This document shows positions 6,490 through 16,196 of a DNA stretch of 46,794 nt, one piece after another. Position 1 is the first letter of the stretch. Each line of letters opens with the position of its first letter. A program made the translations under genes and the position numbers. The notes under the pieces are model-generated. The model was not told the DNA's origin. It worked only from the letters and a program-made list of their open reading frames with translations, and did no database searches. The stretch lies in contig NZ_NCXM01000040.1 of NCBI RefSeq assembly GCF_002104765.1, positions 1-46,794 on the forward strand, given 5' to 3'. This DNA is from Mycolicibacterium vulneris (GTDB lineage: Bacteria; Actinomycetota; Actinomycetes; Mycobacteriales; Mycobacteriaceae).

Positions 6490-9400
6490 GTGACGATCCA
6501 CGAGCACGACCGGGTGTCCGCTGACCGCGACGGCCAAGGCAAGGGCCCACACGCCGGGGACACCCACGCACTCGTCGACCGCCTGACGGCCGGCGAGCCC
6601 TACGCCGTGGCATTCGGCGGCCAGGGCAGCGCCTGGCTGGAGACCCTCGAAGAATTGGTGTCGTCGGCCGGCATCGAGTCCGACCTGGCAACGCTGGTCG
6701 GTGAGGTCAACCTGCTCCTCGAGCCGGTGGCCAAAGAGCTCGTCGTGGTGCGTCCGATCGGCTTCGAGCCGCTGTCGTGGGTGCGTGCGCTGGCGGCCGA
6801 GGACCCGGTCCCCTCGGACAAGCACCTGACCTCGGCAGCGGTGTCGATTCCGGGCGTGCTGCTCACCCAGATCGCGGCCGTGAGGGCGCTGGCTCGTCAA
6901 GGCATGGACCTGAAGGCGACGCCCCCGGTGGCCGTCGCCGGACATTCCCAGGGTGTGCTCGCCGTCGAGGCGCTGAAGGCCGGGGGCGCCCGAGATGTCG
7001 AGCTGCTGGCGCTGGCCCAGCTGATCGGCGCGGCCGGGACCCTGGTGGCCCGTCGGCGCGGCATCTCGGTGCTCGGCGACCGCCCGCCGATGGTGTCGGT
7101 GACCAACGCCGATCCCGAACGCATCGGCCGGCTGCTCGACGAGTTCGCGCAGGACGTGCGCACCGTGCTGCCGCCCGTGCTGTCCATCCGCAACGGCCGC
7201 CGTTCGGTCGTCATCACCGGCACCCCGGAACAGCTGTCCCGCTTCGAGCTCTACTGCCAGCAGATCTCGGAGAAGGAAGAAGCCGACCGGAAGAGCAAGC
7301 TGCGCGGCGGCGACGTCTTCTCGCCGGTCTTCGACCCGGTGCAGGTCGAGGTGGGTTTCCACACGCCCCGCCTCGCCGACGGCATCGACATCGTCGGCAG
7401 CTGGGCCGAGAAGGTCGGCCTGGACGTCGAGCTGGCCCGGCACCTGACCGAGTCCATCCTGGTGCGTCCGGTCGACTGGGTCGAGGAGATCACCCGGGTC
7501 AACGACGCGGGCGCCCGCTGGATCCTTGACCTGGGTCCCGGCGACATCCTGACCCGGCTGACCGCGCCGGTGATCCGTGGCCTCGGTGTGGGCATCGTGC
7601 CCGCGGCGACCCGCGGCGGGCAGCGCAACCTGTTCACCGTCGGCGCCGTCCCCGAGGTGGCGCGGGCCTGGTCCAGCTACGCCCCGACCCTGGTTCGCCT
7701 GCCCGACGGCAGGGTCAAGCTCTCGACGAAGTTCACCCGGCTGACCGGGCGCTCGCCGATCCTGCTGGCCGGCATGACGCCGACCACCGTCGACGCGCAC
7801 ATCGTGGCCGCCGCGGCCAACGCCGGGCACTGGGCCGAGCTGGCCGGCGGCGGGCAGGTCACCGAGGAGATCTTCGCCGACCGCGTCCAGCAGCTGGCCG
7901 GGCTGCTCGAGGACGGCCGCACCTACCAGTTCAACGCGCTGTTCCTGGACCCGTATCTGTGGAAGCTGCAGGTCGGCGGCAAGCGGCTGGTGCAGAAGGC
8001 GCGTCAGTCCGGCGCGGCGATCGACGGTCTGGTGGTCAGCGCCGGCATCCCGGATCTGGAGGAGGCCGTCGAGCTGATCGAGGAGCTGGGCGAGGTCGGC
8101 ATCAGCCACGTCGTCTTCAAGCCCGGCACCGTCGAGCAGATCCGCTCGGTCATCCGCATCGCGACCGAGGTGTCCACCAAGCCGGTGATCGCGCACATCG
8201 AGGGCGGGCGCGCCGGCGGCCACCATTCCTGGGAAGACCTTGACGATCTGCTGCTGGCGACCTACTCCGAATTGCGGTCGCGCGCCAACATCACCGTCTG
8301 CGTCGGCGGCGGTATCGGCACGCCGGAGCGCGCGGCCGACTACCTGTCCGGACGCTGGGCGCAGGCATACGGCTTCCCACTGATGCCGATCGACGGCATC
8401 CTGGTCGGCACCGCGGCGATGGCGGCCAAGGAGGCCACCACGTCGCCGTCGGTCAAGCGGATGCTGGTCGAAACCCAGGGCACCGATCAGTGGATCGGCG
8501 CTGGAAAAGCCTCGGGCGGAATGGCTTCCAGCCGCAGCCAGCTCGGTGCGGACATCCACGAGATCGACAACAGCGCCTCGCGCTGCGGCCGGCTTCTCGA
8601 CGAGGTCGCCGGTGATGCCGACGCCGTCGCGGAGCGTCGCGACGAGATCATCGCGGCAATGGCCAACACCGCCAAGCCGTACTTCGGCGACGCCGGTGAG
8701 ATGACCTACCTGCAGTGGCTGCAGCGCTACGTCGAGTTGTCCATCGGTGACGGCGATTCCACCGCCGACACCGCTTCACCCGGTAGCCCGTGGCTGGCCG
8801 ACACCTGGCGCGACCGCTTCGAGCAGATGCTGCAGCGAGCCGAAGCCCGTTTGCATGCACAGGATTTCGGTCCCATCGAGACGCTGTTCGACGGCTCCAC
8901 CGACGATGGCGCGCGGCTGCTGGAAAATCCTGCCGAGGCCATCGCCACCCTGCTGGCGCACTACCCCGACGCCGAACGCGTGCAGCTGCACCCGGCCGAC
9001 GTTCCGTTCTTCGTCACGCTGTGCAAGCTGCTGGGCAAGCCGGTCAACTTCGTGCCGGTGATCGACAAGGACGTGCGGCGCTGGTGGCGCAGCGATTCGC
9101 TGTGGCAGGCGCACGACGCCCGCTACGACGCCGACCAGGTGTGCATCATCCCGGGTACCGCCGCCGTCGCGGGCATCACCCGGATGGACGAGCCCGTCGG
9201 TGACCTGCTGGACCGTTTCGAGCAGGCGGCCATCGACGAGGCGCTCGCCGCCGGAGCGGAGCCCAAGGCCGTCACGTCACGCCGGACGGGCCGCGCCGAC
9301 GTCACCGGCCCGCTGGCCGTCGTGCTGGACGCCCCCGATGTCCAATGGGCCGGCCGCACCGCGACCAACCCGGTCCATCGCATCGCCGACCCCTCCGACT

Positions 9401-12400
9401 GGTTGGTGCACGACGGACCCGAAAGCCGCCGCGCCACGCATTCGTCCACCGGCGCGCGGCTTCAGGTCGACGACGACCGCGTCGTGCTCAGTGTCCCGGT
9501 GTCGGGTTCCTGGATCGACATCCCATTCACGTTGCCGCCCAACACCGTTGACGGCGCCACCCCGGTGGTCTCCACCGAGGATGCCGCCACGGCCATGCGT
9601 GCCGTGCTGGCCATCGCGGCTGGCGTCGACGGGCCGGAGTTCCTTCCCCCTGTTACCGACGGAACGGCGACGGTCACGGTGGACTGGGACCCTGAGCGGG
9701 TCGCCGATCACACCGGCGTGACGGCCACCTTCGGGGAACCGCTGGCGCCCAGCCTCACCACCGTGCCCGACGCGCTCGTCGGACCGTGCTGGCCCGCCGT
9801 CTTCTCCGCGATCGGCTCGGCCGTCACCGACGCCGCCACCCCCGTCGTCGAGGGCCTGCTGAGCCTGGTGCATCTGGACCACGCCGCCAACATGGTCGGC
9901 AAGCTGCCGACGACGCGGTCGCAATTGACGATCACCGCAACGGCTTCGGCGGCCATCGACACGGACATGGGGCGCGTCGTCAGCGTCGCGGTCATTCTCA
10001 AAGATTCAGCCGACACCGACGGCCAGGCGATCGCCACCCTCGATGAGCGGTTCGCCATCCTGGGCCGCACCGGGGCCGCCGAACTGGCCGACCCCATGCG
10101 CGCCGGTGGCGCGGTCTCGGAAAACGCGACCGACACCCCGCGCCGGCGCCGCCGCGACGTCACCATTACCGCGCCGGTCGACATGCGTCCGTTCGCGGTG
10201 GTCTCCGGTGACCACAATCCCATCCACACCGACCGGGCCGCCGCGCTGCTGGCCGGTCTGGAATCGCCCATCGTGCACGGCATGTGGCTGTCGGCCGCCG
10301 CCCAGCACGCGGTGACCGCCACCGACGGTCAGGCCCGGCCGCCGGCGCGGCTGATCGGCTGGACCGCGCGCTTCCTGGGCATGGTGCGACCCGGCGACGA
10401 GGTCGCGTTCCGCGTCGACCGGGTCGGAATCGACCAGGGCGCCGAGGTTTTGGAGGTCACCGCCAAGATCGGATCCGATCTGGTGATGTCGGCGACGGCC
10501 CGCCTTGCGGCCCCGCACACCGTCTACGCGTTCCCCGGCCAGGGCATTCAGCACAAGGGCATGGGCATGGACGTCCGGGCCCGGTCCAAGGCCGCCCGCA
10601 AGGTGTGGGACAAAGCGGACAAGTTCACCCGCGACACCCTGGGCTTCTCGGTTCTGCACGTGGTGCGGGACAACCCGACCAGCATCATCGCCAGCGGTGT
10701 GCACTACAACCACCCCGAGGGCGTGCTGTACCTGACGCAGTTCACCCAGGTCGCGATGGCGACGGTGGCCGCGGCGCAGGTCGCCGAGATGCGCGAGCAG
10801 GGCGCCTTCGTCGAGGATGCGATCGCCTGCGGACACTCCGTCGGCGAGTACACCGCGCTGGCCTGCGTGACCGGCATCTATGAGCTGGAAGCCTTGCTGG
10901 AGACGGTGTTTCACCGCGGATCGAAGATGCACGACATCGTGCCGCGCGACGAGCTGGGCCGGTCCAACTACCGGCTGGCTGCCATTCGGCCGTCACAGAT
11001 CGACCTGCCCGACGATGAGGTGCCGGCATTCGTCGCCGATATTGCGGCGAAAACCGGTGAATTCCTCGAGATCGTCAACTTCAACCTGCGCGGGTCGCAG
11101 TACGCGATCGCCGGCACGGTGCGCGGCCTGGAGGCGCTCGAGGAAGAGGTGGAGCGGCGCCGCGAGATCACCGGCGGCAAGCGTTCGTTCATCTTGGTAC
11201 CCGGTATCGACGTGCCGTTCCACTCGCGCGTGCTGCGGGTCGGTGTGGCGGAGTTCCGGCGATCACTCGACCGGGTCATGCCGCGCGATAAGGATCCCGA
11301 CGTCATCATCGGGCGCTACATCCCCAACCTGGTGCCGCGGCCGTTCACCCTGGACCGCGACTTCATTCAGGAGATCCGCGACTTGGTGCCGGCCGAGCCG
11401 CTCGACCCGATCCTGGCCGACTACGACACCTGGCATGCCGAGCGCCGCATCGAGATGGCCCGCATCGTCCTGATCGAGCTGCTGGCATGGCAATTCGCCA
11501 GCCCGGTGCGCTGGATCGAGACCCAGGACCTGCTGTTCACCGAGGAGGCAGCCGGCGGCCTGGGTGTGGAGCGGTTCGTCGAGATCGGTGTGAAATCCGC
11601 ACCGACCGTCGCGGGCCTGGCCACCAACACCCTCAAGCTGCCCGAATATGCCCACAGCACAGTGGAAGTGCTCAATGCCGAGCGCGATGCGGCGGTGCTG
11701 TTCGCCACTGACACCGACCCCGAGCCGGAGCCGGAGGACGAGCCCGAGGCGCCCGCCGACAGTGCGTCGGCACCGGAGGCGGCCGCGACCGCTCCGGCGG
11801 CCCCCGCCGCCGCGCCGACCGCGCCCTCGGGTGCGGCCCGACCGGACGACATCGGGTTCGACGCCGCCGACGCCACCCTGGCGCTGATCGCGCTGTCGGC
11901 CAAGATGCGCATCGACCAGATCGAGGAGCTGGACTCCATCGAATCCATCACCGACGGCGCGTCGTCGCGGCGCAACCAGCTGCTGGTGGACCTGGGTTCG
12001 GAGCTCAACCTGGGCGCCATCGACGGCGCCGCCGAAGCCGACCTGGCCGGGCTGCGCGCGCAGGTCACCAAGTTGGCGCGCACCTACAAGCCTTACGGCC
12101 CAGTGCTTTCCGACGCGATCAACGATCAGCTGCGCACCGTGCTGGGGCCCTCAGGTAAGCGGCCCGGGGTCATCGCCGAGCGGGTCAAGAAGACCTGGGA
12201 GCTTGGCGAGGGCTGGGCCAAGCACGTCACGGTCGAGGTCGCGCTGGGCACCCGCGAGGGGACCAGCGTCCGGGGCGGCGCCATGGGCCACCTGCACGAG
12301 GGTGCACTGGCCGACGCGGCCGCCGTCGACAAGGCGATCGACGCCGCGGTGGCTTCCGTCGCCGCGCGTCGTGGCATCGCGGTGGCGCTGCCGTCTTCGG

Positions 12401-15400
12401 GCGGTGGCGGCGGCGGTGCGACCATCGACGCCGCCGCGCTGGGCGAATTCACCGACCAGATCACCGGCCGCGACGGCGTGCTGGCCTCGGCGGCGCGCCT
12501 GGTGCTCAACCAGCTCGGCCTGGACGACCCGGTCAGCGCTTCGCCGGCGGCCACCGATGCCGAGCTCATCGACCTGGTGACTACCGAACTCGGCGCCGAC
12601 TGGCCGCGGCTGGTGGCGCCGGTGTTCGAGCCCAAGAAGGCCGTGCTGTTCGACGACCGGTGGGCCAGTGCCCGCGAAGACCTGGTCAAGCTCTGGCTGG
12701 CCGACGAGGGCGACATCGACGCCCGCTGGGTGGAGCTGTCCGAAAGGTTCGAGGGCGCAGGCCATGTCGTGGCCACCCAGGCCACCTGGTGGCAGGGCAA
12801 GGCCCTGTCCGCGGGCCGGCAGATTCACGCATCGCTGTACGGGCGGATCGCGGCCGGTGCCGAGAACCCGTACCCCGGCCCCTACAGCCACGAAGTTGCG
12901 GTTGTGACGGGCGCTTCCAAGGGCTCGATCGCGGCATCGGTCGTCGGGCGGCTGCTCGACGGCGGTGCCACGGTGATCGCCACGACGTCCAAGCTGGACG
13001 ACGAGCGGCTGGCGTTCTACCGCGGGCTCTATCGCGACCACGCCCGGTTCGGCGCGGCGCTGTGGGTGGTCGCGGCCAACATGGCGTCCTACTCCGACAT
13101 CGACGCTCTGGTCGAGTGGGTGGGCACCGAGCAGACCGAAAGCCTTGGGCCGCAATCGATTCACATCAAGGACGCGCAGACCCCGACGCTGCTGTTTCCG
13201 TTCGCCGCACCGCGGGTCGCGGGCGACCTGTCCGAGGCCGGCCCGCGCTCCGAGATGGAGATGAAGGTGCTGCTGTGGGCCGTGCAGCGGCTGATCGGCG
13301 GACTGTCGAAGATCGGCGCCGAGCGCGACATCGCGTCGCGGCTGCACGTGGTGCTGCCGGGCTCACCGAATCGCGGAATGTTCGGCGGCGACGGCGCATA
13401 CGGTGAAGCCAAGTCGGCGCTGGACGCTCTGGTGAGCCGCTGGCACGCCGAGTCGTCGTGGGCGGCACGGGTCAGCCTGGCGCACGCGCTGATCGGCTGG
13501 ACCCGCGGCACCGGGCTGATGGGCCACAACGACGCCATCGTCGACGCGGTCGAGGAAGCCGGCGTCACCACCTACTCGACCGACGAGATGGCGGCAATGT
13601 TGCTGTCCCTCTGCGACATCGAGTCCAAGGTGGCCGCGGCCGGTGCGCCGATCAAGGCGGACCTGACCGGCGGGCTGGGCGAGGCCAACCTCGACATGGC
13701 CGAGCTGGCCGCCAAGGCCCGCGAGCAGGCCACCTCGGGTGAGGAGGCGGCCGACGAGGCCGGCGCCGAGGGCACCATTGCCGCGCTGCCGTCGCCGCCG
13801 CGCGGCTTCACACCGGCGCCGCCGCCGGCATGGGCGGACCTCGACGTCGACCCGGCCGATCTGGTGGTCATCGTCGGTGGCGCGGAACTCGGCCCCTACG
13901 GCTCGTCGCGGACCCGCTTCGAGATGGAGGTCGACAACGAACTGTCGGCGGCCGGCGTCCTGGAGCTGGCCTGGACCACCGGCCTGATCCGCTGGGAGGA
14001 CGACCCCCAACCCGGTTGGTACGACACACAATCCGGTGATCTGGTCGACGAGTCCGAGCTGGTCGAGCGCTACCACGACACCGTCGTCGAACGCTGCGGC
14101 ATCCGCGAGTTCGTCGACGACGGCGCGATCGACCCCGATCACGCCTCGCCGCTGCTGGTGTCGGTGTTCCTGGACAAGGACTTCGCGTTCGTGGTGTCCT
14201 CGGAGGCCGACGCGCGCGCCTTCGTCGAGTTCGATCCGGAACACACGATCATCCGGCCGGTGCCCGACTCCAGTGACTGGCAGGTCATCCGCAAGGCCGG
14301 CACCGAGATTCGGGTGCCGCGGAAGACCAAGCTGTCTCGGACCGTCGGCGCGCAGATCCCGACCGGGTTCGACCCGACCGTGTTCGGCATCAGCCAGGAC
14401 ATGGCCAGCTCGACCGACCGGGTGGCGCTGTGGAACATCGTCGCGACCGTCGATGCGTTCCTGTCCTCGGGATTCACGCCGGCCGAGTTGATGCGGTGGG
14501 TGCACCCGGGCCTGGTGGCCAGCACGCAGGGCACCGGTATGGGCGGTATGACGTCGATGCAGACGATGTATCACGGCAACCTGCTCGGCCGGAACAAGCC
14601 GAACGACATCCTGCAGGAGGTTCTGCCGAACGTCGTTGCCGCGCATGTCATTCAGAGCTACGTCGGAAGCTACGGCGCGATGATCCACCCGGTGGGCGCA
14701 TGCGCGACCGCGGCGGTGTCGGTCGAGGAGGGCGTCGACAAGATCCGACTCGGCAAGGCCGAACTGGTGGTCTCCGGCGGATTCGACGACCTGACGTTGG
14801 AAGCCATCATCGGCTTCGGTGACATGGCGGCCACCGCCGACACCGGCATGATGCGTGGCCGCGGCATCCACGACTCGAAGTTCTCCCGGCCCAACGATCG
14901 GCGCCGGCTCGGATTCCTCGAGGCGCAGGGCGGCGGCACCATTCTGCTGGCGCGCGGCGACCTGGCGCTCAAGATGGGGCTGCCGGTGCTTGCCGTGGTG
15001 GCCTACGCGCAGTCGTTCGCCGACGGCGTGCACACGTCGATCCCGGCGCCGGGGCTGGGCGCGCTGGGCGCCGGTCGCGGCGGCAAGGATTCGGCGCTGG
15101 CGCGGTCGCTGGGCAAGCTCGGTGTGGGAGCCGACGACGTCGCGGTGATCTCCAAGCACGACACGTCGACCCTGGCCAACGATCCCAACGAGACCGAACT
15201 GCACGAGCGACTCGCCGATTCGCTCGGGCGCTCCGAGGGCGCGCCGCTGTTCGTGGTGTCGCAGAAGAGCCTCACCGGGCACGCGAAGGGCGGCGCAGCG
15301 GTCTTCCAGATGATGGGCCTATGCCAGATACTGCGCGACGGGGTGGTCCCGCCGAACCGCAGCCTGGACTGCGTCGACGACGAGCTGGCGGGCTCCGCCC

Positions 15401-15762
15401 ACTTCGTGTGGGTCCGCGAGACCCTGCGCCTTGGGGAGAAGTTCCCGCTCAAGGCCGGCTTGGTGACCAGCCTTGGGTTCGGCCACGTTTCTGGGCTGGT
15501 GGCGCTGGTGCACCCGCAGGCGTTCGTCGCCGCGCTCGATCCGGAGCAGCGCGCGGACTACCAGCGGCGCGCGGATGCGCGCCTGCTGGCCGGTCAGCGG
15601 CGGCTGGCATCGGCGATCGCCGGTGGCGCGCCGATGTACGAACGGCCGCCGAACCGTCGCTTCGACCATGACGAGTCCGAGAAGCGTCAGGAGGCGGCGA
15701 TGCTGCTGAACCCGGATTCGCGTCTGGGTGACGGCGATGCCTACCAGGTCTCCGCCGGATGA
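6490..15762 (+). CDS. fas: Type I fatty acid synthase (FAS-I)
   Basis: A complete 3090-residue multidomain enzyme that makes C16-C26 acyl-CoAs for membrane lipids and mycolic acid precursors. Domain order: acetyltransferase (Ser153 in GHSQG), enoyl reductase (from about 418, LLAGMTPTTVD), dehydratase hot-dog region (Asp1241, His1242, His1246 in GDHNPIH), malonyl/palmitoyl transferase (Ser1450 in GHSVG), a Pro/Ala-rich linker at about 1740-1780, acyl carrier domain (phosphopantetheine serine 1825 or 1826 in GASSRRNQ), ketoreductase (VVTGASKG from 2138), and ketosynthase (Cys2738, His2890, His2931). GTG 6490 follows AGGGGA. The acpS gene, whose product loads phosphopantetheine on the carrier domain, starts 25 bases downstream, so they are co-transcribed. 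Length and order match M. tuberculosis Rv2524c. Confidence 0.98.
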   Translation: MTIHEHDRVSADRDGQGKGPHAGDTHALVDRLTAGEPYAVAFGGQGSAWLETLEELVSSAGIESDLATLVGEVNLLLEPVAKELVVVRPIGFEPLSWVRALAAEDPVPSDKHLTSAAVSIPGVLLTQIAAVRALARQGMDLKATPPVAVAGHSQGVLAVEALKAGGARDVELLALAQLIGAAGTLVARRRGISVLGDRPPMVSVTNADPERIGRLLDEFAQDVRTVLPPVLSIRNGRRSVVITGTPEQLSRFELYCQQISEKEEADRKSKLRGGDVFSPVFDPVQVEVGFHTPRLADGIDIVGSWAEKVGLDVELARHLTESILVRPVDWVEEITRVNDAGARWILDLGPGDILTRLTAPVIRGLGVGIVPAATRGGQRNLFTVGAVPEVARAWSSYAPTLVRLPDGRVKLSTKFTRLTGRSPILLAGMTPTTVDAHIVAAAANAGHWAELAGGGQVTEEIFADRVQQLAGLLEDGRTYQFNALFLDPYLWKLQVGGKRLVQKARQSGAAIDGLVVSAGIPDLEEAVELIEELGEVGISHVVFKPGTVEQIRSVIRIATEVSTKPVIAHIEGGRAGGHHSWEDLDDLLLATYSELRSRANITVCVGGGIGTPERAADYLSGRWAQAYGFPLMPIDGILVGTAAMAAKEATTSPSVKRMLVETQGTDQWIGAGKASGGMASSRSQLGADIHEIDNSASRCGRLLDEVAGDADAVAERRDEIIAAMANTAKPYFGDAGEMTYLQWLQRYVELSIGDGDSTADTASPGSPWLADTWRDRFEQMLQRAEARLHAQDFGPIETLFDGSTDDGARLLENPAEAIATLLAHYPDAERVQLHPADVPFFVTLCKLLGKPVNFVPVIDKDVRRWWRSDSLWQAHDARYDADQVCIIPGTAAVAGITRMDEPVGDLLDRFEQAAIDEALAAGAEPKAVTSRRTGRADVTGPLAVVLDAPDVQWAGRTATNPVHRIADPSDWLVHDGPESRRATHSSTGARLQVDDDRVVLSVPVSGSWIDIPFTLPPNTVDGATPVVSTEDAATAMRAVLAIAAGVDGPEFLPPVTDGTATVTVDWDPERVADHTGVTATFGEPLAPSLTTVPDALVGPCWPAVFSAIGSAVTDAATPVVEGLLSLVHLDHAANMVGKLPTTRSQLTITATASAAIDTDMGRVVSVAVILKDSADTDGQAIATLDERFAILGRTGAAELADPMRAGGAVSENATDTPRRRRRDVTITAPVDMRPFAVVSGDHNPIHTDRAAALLAGLESPIVHGMWLSAAAQHAVTATDGQARPPARLIGWTARFLGMVRPGDEVAFRVDRVGIDQGAEVLEVTAKIGSDLVMSATARLAAPHTVYAFPGQGIQHKGMGMDVRARSKAARKVWDKADKFTRDTLGFSVLHVVRDNPTSIIASGVHYNHPEGVLYLTQFTQVAMATVAAAQVAEMREQGAFVEDAIACGHSVGEYTALACVTGIYELEALLETVFHRGSKMHDIVPRDELGRSNYRLAAIRPSQIDLPDDEVPAFVADIAAKTGEFLEIVNFNLRGSQYAIAGTVRGLEALEEEVERRREITGGKRSFILVPGIDVPFHSRVLRVGVAEFRRSLDRVMPRDKDPDVIIGRYIPNLVPRPFTLDRDFIQEIRDLVPAEPLDPILADYDTWHAERRIEMARIVLIELLAWQFASPVRWIETQDLLFTEEAAGGLGVERFVEIGVKSAPTVAGLATNTLKLPEYAHSTVEVLNAERDAAVLFATDTDPEPEPEDEPEAPADSASAPEAAATAPAAPAAAPTAPSGAARPDDIGFDAADATLALIALSAKMRIDQIEELDSIESITDGASSRRNQLLVDLGSELNLGAIDGAAEADLAGLRAQVTKLARTYKPYGPVLSDAINDQLRTVLGPSGKRPGVIAERVKKTWELGEGWAKHVTVEVALGTREGTSVRGGAMGHLHEGALADAAAVDKAIDAAVASVAARRGIAVALPSSGGGGGGATIDAAALGEFTDQITGRDGVLASAARLVLNQLGLDDPVSASPAATDAELIDLVTTELGADWPRLVAPVFEPKKAVLFDDRWASAREDLVKLWLADEGDIDARWVELSERFEGAGHVVATQATWWQGKALSAGRQIHASLYGRIAAGAENPYPGPYSHEVAVVTGASKGSIAASVVGRLLDGGATVIATTSKLDDERLAFYRGLYRDHARFGAALWVVAANMASYSDIDALVEWVGTEQTESLGPQSIHIKDAQTPTLLFPFAAPRVAGDLSEAGPRSEMEMKVLLWAVQRLIGGLSKIGAERDIASRLHVVLPGSPNRGMFGGDGAYGEAKSALDALVSRWHAESSWAARVSLAHALIGWTRGTGLMGHNDAIVDAVEEAGVTTYSTDEMAAMLLSLCDIESKVAAAGAPIKADLTGGLGEANLDMAELAAKAREQATSGEEAADEAGAEGTIAALPSPPRGFTPAPPPAWADLDVDPADLVVIVGGAELGPYGSSRTRFEMEVDNELSAAGVLELAWTTGLIRWEDDPQPGWYDTQSGDLVDESELVERYHDTVVERCGIREFVDDGAIDPDHASPLLVSVFLDKDFAFVVSSEADARAFVEFDPEHTIIRPVPDSSDWQVIRKAGTEIRVPRKTKLSRTVGAQIPTGFDPTVFGISQDMASSTDRVALWNIVATVDAFLSSGFTPAELMRWVHPGLVASTQGTGMGGMTSMQTMYHGNLLGRNKPNDILQEVLPNVVAAHVIQSYVGSYGAMIHPVGACATAAVSVEEGVDKIRLGKAELVVSGGFDDLTLEAIIGFGDMAATADTGMMRGRGIHDSKFSRPNDRRRLGFLEAQGGGTILLARGDLALKMGLPVLAVVAYAQSFADGVHTSIPAPGLGALGAGRGGKDSALARSLGKLGVGADDVAVISKHDTSTLANDPNETELHERLADSLGRSEGAPLFVVSQKSLTGHAKGGAAVFQMMGLCQILRDGVVPPNRSLDCVDDELAGSAHFVWVRETLRLGEKFPLKAGLVTSLGFGHVSGLVALVHPQAFVAALDPEQRADYQRRADARLLAGQRRLASAIAGGAPMYERPPNRRFDHDESEKRQEAAMLLNPDSRLGDGDAYQVSAG

Positions 15763-15787
15763 CGTCGGTCCGTTAGCCTGGCGACCC

Positions 15788-16186
15788 ATGGGAATTGTCG
15801 GTGTGGGGATCGATCTCGTCTCCATCCCTGATTTCGCCGAGCAGGTCGACCAGCCGGGAACCGTCTTCTCCGAGACGTTCACCCCGGGGGAGCGCCGCGA
15901 CGCGTCGGACAAGAGTTCGTCGGCGGCGCGTCACCTGGCGGCCCGATGGGCCGCCAAGGAGGCCGTGATCAAGGCGTGGTCGGGATCGCGGTTCGCCCAG
16001 CGGCCGGTGCTGCCGGAGGACATCCACCGCGACATCGAGGTGGTCACCGACATGTGGGGCCGCCCGCGGGTCCGGCTGAGCGGCGACATCGCCAAACACC
16101 TGGCCGACGTGATCATTCACGTCTCGCTGACGCACGAGGGCGATACCGCCGCCGCGGTGGCGATCCTGGAGACGACCGCCGACTAG
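15788..16186 (+). CDS. acpS: Holo-[acyl-carrier-protein] synthase AcpS
   Basis: A 132-residue 4'-phosphopantetheinyl transferase that activates the FAS-I carrier domain. Metal-binding Asp9 (VGIDLVS) and Glu58 (WAAKEAVIKAW) are at the same positions as in the enzyme from E. coli, and FTPGERRDA is present. ATG 15788 is chosen because it puts MGIVGVGIDL at the N-terminus; an upstream in-frame start would extend into the fas coding sequence. It is 25 bp from fas and 10 bp from the peptidase gene, consistent with one operon. Confidence 0.95.
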   Translation: MGIVGVGIDLVSIPDFAEQVDQPGTVFSETFTPGERRDASDKSSSAARHLAARWAAKEAVIKAWSGSRFAQRPVLPEDIHRDIEVVTDMWGRPRVRLSGDIAKHLADVIIHVSLTHEGDTAAAVAILETTAD

Positions 16187-16196
16187 CCTCGATCCC

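Noticed and set aside
6304..8559. 751-codon open frame on minus
   Set aside because: Antisense of the FAS-I N-terminus; Arg/Asp/Gly-rich, no recognisable motif.
13363..15282. 639-codon open frame on minus
   Set aside because: Antisense of the FAS-I ketoreductase/ketosynthase region; codon-position shadow.
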